Translations under genes and position numbers: made by a program | Notes under the pieces: model-generated | What the model was told of the DNA's origin: nothing | Databases searched by the model: none | The model's input: the letters and a program-made list of their open reading frames with translations, nothing else | Origin: Pseudoalteromonas sp. XMcav2-N | GTDB taxonomy: Bacteria; Pseudomonadota; Gammaproteobacteria; Enterobacterales; Alteromonadaceae | Assembly: GCF_024124545.1 (NCBI RefSeq) | Contig: NZ_JAMXSF010000008.1 | Span: forward strand, 186,001 to 250,000 | Length of the DNA: 64,000 nucleotides | Reading direction: 5' to 3' | Part shown: positions 20,781-28,663 of the stretch, piece by piece | Position numbering within the stretch: position 1 is the first letter of the stretch | How the letters are laid out: each line of letters opens with the position of its first letter

Positions 20781-22139
20781 ATGTTTGTACCTGAGCTCCT
20801 TTCACCCGCCGGTAGTTTAAAGAATATGCGTTACGCTTTTGCGTACGGTGCCGATGCCGTGTACGCCGGCCAACCGCGCTACAGCCTGCGCGTGCGCAAC
20901 AATGAATTCGACCTGGCCAACCTCGAAATTGGCATTAACGAAGCCCACCAGCAAAATAAAAAGCTGTATGTGGTCTCTAACATTGCGCCGCACAACGGCA
21001 AGGTCAAAACTTACCTGCGCGATATTGAGCCGGTTATTACCATGCAACCGGACGCGCTGATCATGTCCGACCCGGGCCTAATCATGCTGGTACGTGAAAA
21101 GTGGCCCGATATGCCCATTCACCTGTCCGTTCAGGCCAACGCCGTCAACTATGCCGCCGTACAATTCTGGGCAAAACAGGGGATCGAGCGGGTGATCCTG
21201 TCGCGGGAGCTGTCGCTGGAAGAAATTGCCGAGATCCGCACTTTGTGCCCGGATACCGAGCTGGAAGTGTTCGTGCATGGTGCGCTGTGTATGGCCTACT
21301 CAGGGCGCTGTCTGCTCTCTGGCTACATCAATAAGCGCGACCCGAACCAGGGCACCTGTACCAATGCCTGTCGCTGGAGCTACGACGTTAAGCCGGGAGA
21401 AGAAAATGCCACAGGCGATGTGGTGCACAAAATTGACCCGCAACAGGTGATCCCAACGCTCGGCGACGGACAACCGACCGATCAGGTGTTTATGCTTGAA
21501 GAACAAGGCCGCCCGGGTGAGTATATGCCGGCCTTTGAAGATGAGCATGGCACTTACATTATGAATTCCAAAGACCTGCGTGCCGTACAATACGTGGATC
21601 AGATAACCAAAATGGGCGTGCACAGCCTGAAAATTGAAGGCCGGACTAAGTCTTTTTACTATGTTGCCAGAACCGCGCAGGTTTATCGCCGTGCTATTGA
21701 CGATGCCGTCGCCGGTAAACCGTTCGACCCGTCACTGATGCGAACGCTGGAAAATCTGGCGCACCGAGGCTACACCGAAGGCTTCCTCAAGCGCCATGCC
21801 CATCAGGAATACCAGAACTACGACTATGGCCACTCAGTGTCTGATCAGCAGCAGTTTGTTGGCGAGATCCTGGGACGCCACGACAATGGTTTGGTGGAAA
21901 TTGACGTTAAAAACAAGTTCTGTACTGGTCACAGCCTGGAGCTGATGACCCCACAGGGCAATATCAGCTTTACCCTTGAGCACATGGAAAACAAAAAAGG
22001 CGAGCAGATCAGCGATGCAAAGGGCTCGGGCCATATTGTGAAGATCCCACTGCCCGAAGACATTGACCTGAGCCACGCTATTTTGATGCGTAACCTGGGT
22101 GCACAGGAAGACACCCGTAATCCGTTTAAAAAAGCCTGA
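20781..22139 (+). CDS. trhP: tRNA 5-hydroxyuridine synthase TrhP (YegQ), U32-type peptidase family
   Basis: Prephenate-dependent tRNA U34 hydroxylase of the U32 family (formerly called a collagenase-like protease). It has 452 residues, matching E. coli YegQ. Visible blocks include ELLSPAGSLKNMRYAFAYGA, MSDPGLIMLVREKW, HLSVQANAVNYAA, the Cys-rich CMAYSGRCLLSGY and GTCTNACRWSY. I chose ATG 20781 (MFVPELL), which has GAGG 9 bases upstream, over the ATG at 20766. The YfhL-type ferredoxin gene follows after 24 bases. Confidence 0.95.
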   Translation: MFVPELLSPAGSLKNMRYAFAYGADAVYAGQPRYSLRVRNNEFDLANLEIGINEAHQQNKKLYVVSNIAPHNGKVKTYLRDIEPVITMQPDALIMSDPGLIMLVREKWPDMPIHLSVQANAVNYAAVQFWAKQGIERVILSRELSLEEIAEIRTLCPDTELEVFVHGALCMAYSGRCLLSGYINKRDPNQGTCTNACRWSYDVKPGEENATGDVVHKIDPQQVIPTLGDGQPTDQVFMLEEQGRPGEYMPAFEDEHGTYIMNSKDLRAVQYVDQITKMGVHSLKIEGRTKSFYYVARTAQVYRRAIDDAVAGKPFDPSLMRTLENLAHRGYTEGFLKRHAHQEYQNYDYGHSVSDQQQFVGEILGRHDNGLVEIDVKNKFCTGHSLELMTPQGNISFTLEHMENKKGEQISDAKGSGHIVKIPLPEDIDLSHAILMRNLGAQEDTRNPFKKA

Positions 22140-22163
22140 ACCGGCCAGAGCGGAGCTTAAACC

Positions 22164-22415
22164 ATGGCGTTACTGATCAACAGTAAATGTATTAACTGCG
22201 ATATGTGCGACCCGGAATGCCCCAACCAGGCAATCTATATGGGTGAGAAAATCTATGAGATAGACCCGGATAAATGCACAGAATGTGTCGGACACTACGA
22301 CCAGCCGACCTGTGTCAGTGTCTGTCCGATTGACTGTATTAAACCGGACCCTGCACACCGCGAGAGCCTGGATACGCTGGCCGAAAAGTTTCTCAAACTC
22401 ACAGGCCAAAGCTAG
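22164..22415 (+). CDS. yfhL: YfhL-family 4Fe-4S dicluster ferredoxin
   Basis: Small electron carrier of 83 residues with two cluster motifs: CINCDMCDPECPNQAI and CTECVGHYDQPTCVSVCP, the second with the longer spacing typical of Alvin-type ferredoxins. It directly follows trhP, which suggests a shared transcript and possibly electron supply to tRNA hydroxylation (inference). Confidence 0.92.
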   Translation: MALLINSKCINCDMCDPECPNQAIYMGEKIYEIDPDKCTECVGHYDQPTCVSVCPIDCIKPDPAHRESLDTLAEKFLKLTGQS

Positions 22416-22424
22416 TCTCTGTTT

Positions 22425-22450
22425 AAAGCGCCCACGGGCGCTTTTTCTTT
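22425..22450 (+). terminator. Terminator after the trhP-yfhL pair
   Basis: AAAGCGCC / GGCGCTTT arms with a 4-base loop, then T5CT5, located 10 bases after the ferredoxin stop. Confidence 0.9.
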
Positions 22451-22550
22451 TTATTATTATTCTGATACCAGCCCAGCAAAGTAAATCCAGACTCAGCCCC
22501 TCAACGCATCATTTCCTTGTAAACCTGCACACTGTTCGATTGCAAAACCC

Positions 22551-23264
22551 ATAGGCTGTGCCAGACTTGTTAAGGCGGCTAAATTTTGAACAGGGAGTCT
22601 CTATGCCTATGAAGCACTAGTCAGAGGCACACAGGGGCAGTCGGCAGGGCAAGTACTCGCTCAGGTCACAGAAGACAGCAAATATTATTTCGACCAGTTG
22701 TGCCGTACTACTGCCATTGAGATGATGGCTGGTCTCAGCGACTCAGCCAAGCTCTCCATCAACTTTTTACCCAACGCCATTTATGACCCCCAAACCTGCT
22801 TGCGCAAAACCCTCGAAGCCGCCGATAATTTCAACCTGGCAAAGGAACGTATTATTTTTGAGGTCTCTGAACAGAGAACACCTCACTGACCATGAAAAGC
22901 TCATCGATATCGCCAATACGTATAACAAAAACGGCTTCAAGGTTGCATTGGACGATTTTGGCGCAGGCTATGCGGCATTGAAGTACTGCACCGCTTTCAG
23001 CCCAATATCATCAAGCTCGATATTTCACTGGTTAGCGGCATTGCAAAGGACCCGGTCAAACAAGCCATCGTGGATGGCATATGCCTGATGGCTCGCCGAC
23101 TAAATATCGACCTGGTGGTCGAAGGCGTCGAAACTCTGGCGGACTACCAGTGCCTGTGCGATTTAGGGGTGTATCTGATGCAGGGCTATTTATTCGCCAA
23201 ACCCGTGATTGCAACTTTGCCGACCCCCAGCTTTCCCACGGAGCTAGCAGAGCACGCCGAGTAA
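22551..23264 (+). pseudogene. Decayed EAL-domain (c-di-GMP phosphodiesterase) gene
   Basis: Reading three frame segments together gives an EAL domain of the BlrP1/YcgF type. The parts are YAYEALVRG near 22602, LSINFLPNAIYDP, IIFEVSE, then after a shift REHLTDHEKL and VALDDFGAGYAALKY. After a second shift come NIIKLDISLV, LVVEGVETL and LMQGYLFAKPV. The breaks are one-base indels near 22872 and 22995. An in-frame TGA at 22587 follows CARLVKAAKF, and the usual FQPIV segment and start codon are absent. No continuous protein can be made. It lies directly upstream of a second broken c-di-GMP gene. Confidence 0.85.
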
Positions 23265-23273
23265 GGACCCCCC

Positions 23274-24619
23274 ATGGAATCCAACAGTTTTGAGTCATTT
23301 TTTCATGATGCCTATATGCCACACGGGCACTGTTATTTATGGCAACCCCACCTGCTGTGGGGCAATGTTATTTCGGATTTACTCATTGCCACCGCTTACT
23401 TCTCTATCCCCATTGCCATTATGATATTTGCCAAAAACGGCCTGATGTTGGCGGACACTGGCTGTTTGTGTTGTTTTCAAGCTTTATCTTGCTGTGTGGA
23501 CTGACTCATTTGGTAGGGATTTACACAGTCTGGCAAGGTGCCTATGGCTTGCATGCTCTGGCCAAAATGGCCACCGCTCTGGTCTCTATCACCACAGCGG
23601 TGTACATGTTCCGCCTTATTCCCAGCGCCATTGCCATTCCCACCCCAAATCAATTTCAGGGGGTGTCCCGCAAGCTCGACAAGGTCACACAAGAAAAACA
23701 TCAGCTGGACTCAAAACTGGCTGAGCATGAGTTAACCCACTTTATTCTCAACAGCCTGCCTGCCAGTATCGTGGTTCTCGATGAAACCTTTAAAATCACT
23801 CAGTGTAACCCGCACTTTCTTAAGGCCTTAGATCTTTGTGACACCCAACTCAATAGTCAGCCTCTGAGCGAGTGGATTGAATTTAGCGACCCCTTTACCA
23901 CCATAGATACGCTGGCCCATAAGCTGAGCAATGCAGAATCAGCGGAGCTGTCAACTTTATGCCATGTTACGACACAAGCTAAGTCCACCATTCCAATGGA
24001 AATGAAGCTGGTTAAGGCCCAGTTTGAAGGACAAAGTGTGGTGCTAGCGCTGTTTAATAACCTGAGCACGCTTAAAAACACCGAACGAGCACTCAAAGAG
24101 TCTGATAAAAAAATGCGCCGGGCCATCAATGCCACCGCTGATGGCATCTGGGAGTGGAATGTTGTCACTGGTGAGGTCAGTTACTCGCCTCGCCTGATGG
24201 CAATGATAGGCAAAGCCAATATAGAGCATCCTGGCTATGAGGACTGGTTTGAACATATTCACCCTGAGCACCGCCAGCTGCTTGCGTCTAAACTCAAAAT
24301 GTACAAACGCAGCTCAGATTTTGTGGCGCGCTATGGCGGCGATGAATTTGTGGTGATTGCCCCCAACATAGACAACCCGGGCCAGCTGGAACTATTTACC
24401 CGTTACAAGCATAACCTGCTGACCGACAATTACTGCCTGCAAGATCAGCAAGGCAATATGCGCGAAGTCACACTGGATCTCAGTATCGGTGCCGTGCTGT
24501 TTCCGGATCATGGTGATGGACCAACTGAATTATTGAGTTGTGCAGATAAAACTATGTACCAGGCCAAAACTCAGTCATTGCCCTTTCTGTTGGCCGAGCC
24601 AAAGCGTAACTCAGCGTAA
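23274..24619 (+). pseudogene. Broken membrane sensor - PAS - PAS - GGDEF gene
   Basis: It starts at ATG 23274 with a three-helix membrane domain like the ethylene-receptor N-terminus (GHCYLWQPHLLWGN, then after a shift LLCGLTHLVGIYTVW). The frame breaks in an A run at about 23431-23436; losing one A explains it, so a base-calling error is possible. Downstream are a PAS domain, a PAS_3-type domain (ADGIWEWNVVTGEVSYSP), and then an abrupt join to the middle of a GGDEF domain (DFVARYGGDEFVVIAP). The first half of GGDEF, including the usual DxFKxxND region, is missing. The internal deletion makes cyclase activity unlikely even if the frameshift is an artefact. Confidence 0.8.
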
Positions 24620-24625
24620 TCTCAG

Positions 24626-24653
24626 GGCCTGATGGCCAGTGCCCCATCAGGCC
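24626..24653 (+). terminator. Stem-loop after the broken GGDEF gene
   Basis: Perfect 10-bp arms GGCCTGATGG / CCATCAGGCC with an 8-base loop, 6 bases after the stop. No T run follows, so termination strength is unclear. Confidence 0.5.
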
Positions 24654-24699
24654 TGTCTGCAATCATATTACTGTACTTATTAGCCCTTCTGAAACACCA

Positions 24700-24732
24700 G
24701 ACGTTCGCCCGGTTTAAACCCGGTTCAACGTC
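24700..24732. repeat. 33-bp imperfect palindrome
   Basis: Arms begin GACGTT and end AACGTC around a CCGGTTTAAACCCGG centre; one arm has one extra base. It lies in the 274-base gap before the LasA-like gene. It may be an operator or a hairpin terminator. The rest of the gap is A-rich with no gene seen. Confidence 0.5.
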
Positions 24733-24893
24733 CTTTGTTGTGATACCAGTCGTCAGCCTAATTGCAAACTAAAATGAAACAAAAATGTAAACATTAAGAA
24801 ACAAAAACAAATTACAGAGTAAAAACTCAAATTATACATTTATTCAACAAAAGGATATACCTGATCATGAACTCACCTTAATGAGGATACAAC

Positions 24894-26066
24894 ATGAAAA
24901 CACTACACTACGCCGCGCTGGCACTAGGGCTCAGCGGCACGCAGATACATGCACAGGGCCAGCACCATGATGCCGCGGCTTATCAGCTACCTGAAGATAC
25001 ACTGACGCAACATGCGATTTCTCTGCTGCTCAACATTGACCCACAACACTTTCTGTTCAGTAACCCACTACAACAAACAGACTGGGAATCCCTGCTTGCA
25101 AGTCATGCTGCCCACCTGTTACCTCAGCTTGAAACCCTGCTGCACTGGGCTGGCCATGCCAGCATTAACCCTAAGCTGTTATTAGCGCTGATGGAACAAC
25201 AGAGTCAGCTACTCACCGCGCCCTCAGCCAAAGCGTTCGAACAGCCATTTGGCTCGCTGGTGTCACAATCAGGATTTTCGGCGCAACTGGCAGCAATCAC
25301 CACAGCCCTGTCGCAACGCTATTACGCTTTTGAACAGCAGCAGGGTCAGCAGTCAGACGTGTTACATCACACACTCAGCCATGCCCGCTCAGTCAGCCCG
25401 GCAACGTTTGCCCTGCACACACTACTGGGCGATCAAGGTAACGTTGCCAAAGTAGCCAGACACTTCCAGCAGCTGTTCGGCGATGCTCTCCTTAACCCAC
25501 AAGCACACTTACAGACCTCCAATACAGAGTCCGTGACGATTAAGAACAATTTTTATCTTAACTTTCCCTGGCCCTCTGGCTATGCCTGGTACAGTGGTGG
25601 CGCACACTCTAATACCGGCTCTGGTTACCCCTATTCATCGCTGGACTTTAATAACAACTCAGGCGGTTGGGGGTCGAATACGCCCTGGGTCCAGGCAGCC
25701 CACGGCGGAACCGTAACCCGCTACTCACGCTGTAATATCCGCGTTACACATCCCAGCGGTTACGCTACTCAGTATTATCATATGGACGCCTTGCAATATC
25801 AGACAGGGGACGTGATTGATGCAGGTGCCTGGCTGGGTCGCTATGCCAATGACTACAACACAGCGCTGTGTCAGGGTGGCCAATCCAGTGGGCCACACCT
25901 GCATTTTTCATTGCTTTATAATGGTCGTTTCGTGTCTCTTCACAATACTTATATCAGCGGCTACCGGGTGGATGTGGGTAACTATAATTACGACGACAAC
26001 TGCAATCGCTTTTACTTTGAACGCAATGGCTATCGCACCTGTGCATGGCGAGCTCTCTACCGATAA
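24894..26066 (+). CDS. Secreted LasA-type (M23A) zinc endopeptidase
   Basis: Extracellular metallopeptidase of 390 residues resembling P. aeruginosa LasA (staphylolysin), which cuts glycine-rich peptides and bacterial cell-wall bridges. A signal peptide (about 1-20) and a pro-region to about 208 precede the mature domain. Its zinc ligands are His238 (GGAHSNTGSG), Asp251 (YPYSSLDF) and His337 (GPHLHFSLLYNG). His296 (YYHMD) and His335 are the catalytic candidates. Cys280/326 and Cys370/383 match the two LasA disulfides. It lies between decayed c-di-GMP genes and csgD, as its own unit. Likely a predatory or competition enzyme. Confidence 0.93.
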   Translation: MKTLHYAALALGLSGTQIHAQGQHHDAAAYQLPEDTLTQHAISLLLNIDPQHFLFSNPLQQTDWESLLASHAAHLLPQLETLLHWAGHASINPKLLLALMEQQSQLLTAPSAKAFEQPFGSLVSQSGFSAQLAAITTALSQRYYAFEQQQGQQSDVLHHTLSHARSVSPATFALHTLLGDQGNVAKVARHFQQLFGDALLNPQAHLQTSNTESVTIKNNFYLNFPWPSGYAWYSGGAHSNTGSGYPYSSLDFNNNSGGWGSNTPWVQAAHGGTVTRYSRCNIRVTHPSGYATQYYHMDALQYQTGDVIDAGAWLGRYANDYNTALCQGGQSSGPHLHFSLLYNGRFVSLHNTYISGYRVDVGNYNYDDNCNRFYFERNGYRTCAWRALYR

Positions 26067-26081
26067 ATATCCTACCAACCG

Positions 26082-26110
26082 AGGTGGTCAGGCCAGCAAC
26101 CTGGCCACCT
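26082..26110 (+). terminator. Stem-loop after the LasA-like gene
   Basis: AGGTGGTCAGG pairs with CCTGGCCACCT (one G-U pair) around a 7-base loop, 16 bases after the stop. No T tract follows. Confidence 0.5.
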
Positions 26111-26324
26111 GCTTACGACTCCCCTGTGAGTAACAGCTAATGCAGCAGGTCCAGCTCTTACGCACTACCTGACCAATTCTCCGTCACCTTACCTGCGATC
26201 AGGTGGAATGTTCCAATACAAGATACGGCTCCGGTCAGTTCCAAAAATTGAAAATAAGTACTAAACATCCTGTAAAAAATATGTATATTTAAGTTAATGG
26301 AACAACAAAAGGACAGTCGAGAAA

Positions 26325-27023
26325 ATGATGTATTCAGACAACCAAACGCGTGGTGCTCTGTTCGTCCTGACAGACCAAAAGACCAACACGCTAAGTCAGG
26401 ATTTCCTCATGTTTGTCAAAATGCTTGAGGCTTGCGGTAACAATATCAAGGTCGATACCCGCCTGCCCGTCACTGAGCAACGATCACAATACCAGCTGTT
26501 TCTGGTCGATGTCAGTCATCGCGAATGTCGCGATTTACTCAGCGCACAGCTCAGGGCGTTGGCACAACATCACAGCGTCTTGTTATTCAATGCCTGCCCG
26601 GATACTCTGAACGAACAAACCGCCCTACTCGCCAATGTTAAAGGTGTACTCTATCAGGGCGCTTCTCCCGAAAGTCAGTTTAAGGGCATCCAGCGCGTAC
26701 TCGGTGGTGAACTCTGGTTCGGCAGAGGCGCGATTTCACTGGCATTCAGCGCTCTGATGCAGCGCCTGCCGCAAACTTTGCCAGCACTGTCGGACGAGCA
26801 GCGTGATATTACCCTGGCCTCGCTCACCAAACGCGAAAAATCCGTGATCCGGCTACTGGCCGATGGTGCCAAAAACGACGACATTGCCGACTCTCTGAAT
26901 ATCAGCAGTCACACTGTTAAAACCCACATATACAGCGCGTTTAAAAAGACCAACTCACGCAACCGAATTGAGCTGGCCAACTGGGCCCAGCAACATATTC
27001 CATTTGGCGGGCTGGCCAATTAA
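26325..27023 (+). CDS. csgD: LuxR/FixJ-family transcriptional regulator CsgD (curli activator)
   Basis: A protein of 232 residues. The N-terminal half is receiver-like but atypical, as in CsgD. The C-terminal LuxR HTH (about 163-225) reads LTKREKSVIRLLADGAKNDDIA and SSHTVKTHIYSAFKKT. The family activates curli operons and matrix genes. Tandem ATGs at 26325 and 26328 are both usable. The 3' end overlaps the convergent csgG stop by 4 bases, which supports the assignment. An AT-rich region of about 100 bases upstream probably holds the promoter. Confidence 0.88.
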   Translation: MMYSDNQTRGALFVLTDQKTNTLSQDFLMFVKMLEACGNNIKVDTRLPVTEQRSQYQLFLVDVSHRECRDLLSAQLRALAQHHSVLLFNACPDTLNEQTALLANVKGVLYQGASPESQFKGIQRVLGGELWFGRGAISLAFSALMQRLPQTLPALSDEQRDITLASLTKREKSVIRLLADGAKNDDIADSLNISSHTVKTHIYSAFKKTNSRNRIELANWAQQHIPFGGLAN

Positions 27024-27805
27024 CCAGCCTGCGGCTGTGTGGATTTTGCCGCCCAGACCCCTTTTTCGAGGCCCTGATGGACCAGCAACGTCAGGGCTTT
27101 TTCTATCGCCTGGGTAACACATATGTGCATAGGCTCATTTTCACTGTATCCGGCTTCTGCCTCTGCGAGCCGTTTATAACTCACGTAGCGGAAAAACCCC
27201 GCACGCATTTCTTTAGACAATACTTTTTTACTGGTGGCGACCGACAATAAGACTTGTCCGGTACGAACATCGACCGCGCGCAGATAAATACTGATGGTGT
27301 CCTCACGGTACAATTCGGAGGCGCCAATACCGAAGTATTCCATTCCCATCCCACCCGTTTTTATATTGGCGTCGTAGCTGATGATCCCCCCTTCAAAGAT
27401 CAGCTTGGCGTGGGTTAACGGCGGCAGACTGTTGGCGTTATCTTTATCCTGCATCGCGGCCCGGGTGATCTTACGCTCGGTCAGCAGGTTTTGCAGTCCC
27501 TCACGCTCAATAGGAATAAACCAGTCGGTTTCGTGCAGCGCCTGCATCAGGATCGAGTTGGCTCCCTGGGTCACCGCCGTCGAAAACGAACTGACATTTT
27601 CCTGAGGCTTATATTGCCCTGTTTGGTCACGAAACGAATACACAGAAACCGGGATAGGTCCGCGCGGCGCTGGCAATGCCTTCAATTCACTGAACACCTC
27701 AGTGGCTGCCAGCGGCTCGGCCTTTACTGTGGGCGGAGGCAGTACGGGCAGAGCGCTACAGGCGCTCAGCAGTAATATCACACAGGTAATACTCAAATAC
27801 TTCAT
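27020..27805 (-). CDS. csgG: Curli secretion channel lipoprotein CsgG
   Basis: Outer-membrane nonameric pore that exports curlin subunits. It has 261 residues, and the lipobox LLLSAC places the lipid Cys at residue 16. Family marks are IPVSVYSFRDQTGQYKP, ALHETDWFIPIEREGLQNLL, FEGGIISYDANIKTGG and YLRAVDVRTGQVL. The start overlaps the csgF stop by one base (TAATG). Confidence 0.96.
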   Translation of the reverse strand: MKYLSITCVILLLSACSALPVLPPPTVKAEPLAATEVFSELKALPAPRGPIPVSVYSFRDQTGQYKPQENVSSFSTAVTQGANSILMQALHETDWFIPIEREGLQNLLTERKITRAAMQDKDNANSLPPLTHAKLIFEGGIISYDANIKTGGMGMEYFGIGASELYREDTISIYLRAVDVRTGQVLLSVATSKKVLSKEMRAGFFRYVSYKRLAEAEAGYSENEPMHICVTQAIEKALTLLVHQGLEKGVWAAKSTQPQAG

Positions 27806-28221
27806 TAACCAAACCTCGGTACTTCCAGCGTCGTAATATCTCCCGTAAGGGTGTTTGTGATCTGCACCGTAATGGAATCCGGTGTGCTGGTGATCACCTG
27901 TATTTCGTAATCACCACTCATAAAGGTCGAGTCTTTATCAAAAATACTGTCCTCGACCTCATCGCCAAATGCGGTGGATGTGATTTCCCGCACCATGCGA
28001 TTCAGGTAGGTCCGCTCCAGCGATTCCTGAAAGCGGTCGCCGTAGGACTTTTCAATCACAGGTGCGCGATGCTTATTTTGTGCCTGTGCTTTGTTTAGCA
28101 GCATATTGGCATTGAGAGGGTTACCGCCAAATGACGGATTAATGGGCTTGTAAACCAATTCAGTGGCATGCAGTGACAAACTGCATAACGCCCCAAAGCA
28201 GCATATTATTGTTGTTTTCAT
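27805..28221 (-). CDS. csgF: Curli assembly factor CsgF
   Basis: Secreted accessory factor that binds CsgG and couples secretion to fibre nucleation. It has 138 residues from the ATG at 28221, the same length as E. coli CsgF. A signal peptide (to about residue 18) is followed by the signature ELVYKPINPSFGGNPLN, which plugs into the CsgG channel. A GTG three codons upstream is possible but would overlap csgE. Confidence 0.95.
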   Translation of the reverse strand: MKTTIICCFGALCSLSLHATELVYKPINPSFGGNPLNANMLLNKAQAQNKHRAPVIEKSYGDRFQESLERTYLNRMVREITSTAFGDEVEDSIFDKDSTFMSGDYEIQVITSTPDSITVQITNTLTGDITTLEVPRFG

Positions 28222-28223
28222 TG

Positions 28224-28616
28224 TTACCACCCGCTTGTTGCTAAATCTGGAGAGTGTTGCTGATGCTGTGCACTGGCCATGGCGTCCATAATGGCAAACA
28301 AAGCTGCCTCAACGCGCGACTTAAGTGGCCCACCACGACGCCCCATGGCTGTGGCATACACCAGCTGGTTGTTCATAAATACCTGTAACCGGGTGCCAGC
28401 GCGCGGCAGTACGGTTTCTTTAATGGTGATATTCACACCTGCTGTCGCCGGTACATCGCGCCACAGCTGTGAAAAATCAAAATAAAACTGATAGCCAAAA
28501 CGGCTAATACTCTGATCAATGACCAGCCCGCCCAGTTCGACCTCTTCGTCGGCTCCCTGGCTATACGGGGTAAAGCTCAAAAGCCAGACACCCAAAATAA
28601 ATAGGTAAATCTTCAT
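28224..28616 (-). CDS. csgE: Curli secretion specificity factor CsgE
   Basis: Periplasmic cap of the CsgG channel that selects curlin subunits. It has 130 residues from the ATG at 28616. A signal peptide is followed by ELGGLVIDQSISRFGYQFYFDFSQLW and a conserved tail motif VYATAMGRRGG. csgF begins 2 bases after its stop. Confidence 0.93.
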   Translation of the reverse strand: MKIYLFILGVWLLSFTPYSQGADEEVELGGLVIDQSISRFGYQFYFDFSQLWRDVPATAGVNITIKETVLPRAGTRLQVFMNNQLVYATAMGRRGGPLKSRVEAALFAIMDAMASAQHQQHSPDLATSGW

Positions 28617-28663
28617 GGTGTTAAACCTGGTCACAAAGCCATCCGGCTTTGTGACCAATTTGC

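Noticed and set aside
22140-22163. Separate regulator or start signal between trhP and the ferredoxin
   Set aside because: The gap is only 24 bases and contains just a normal ribosome-binding stretch.
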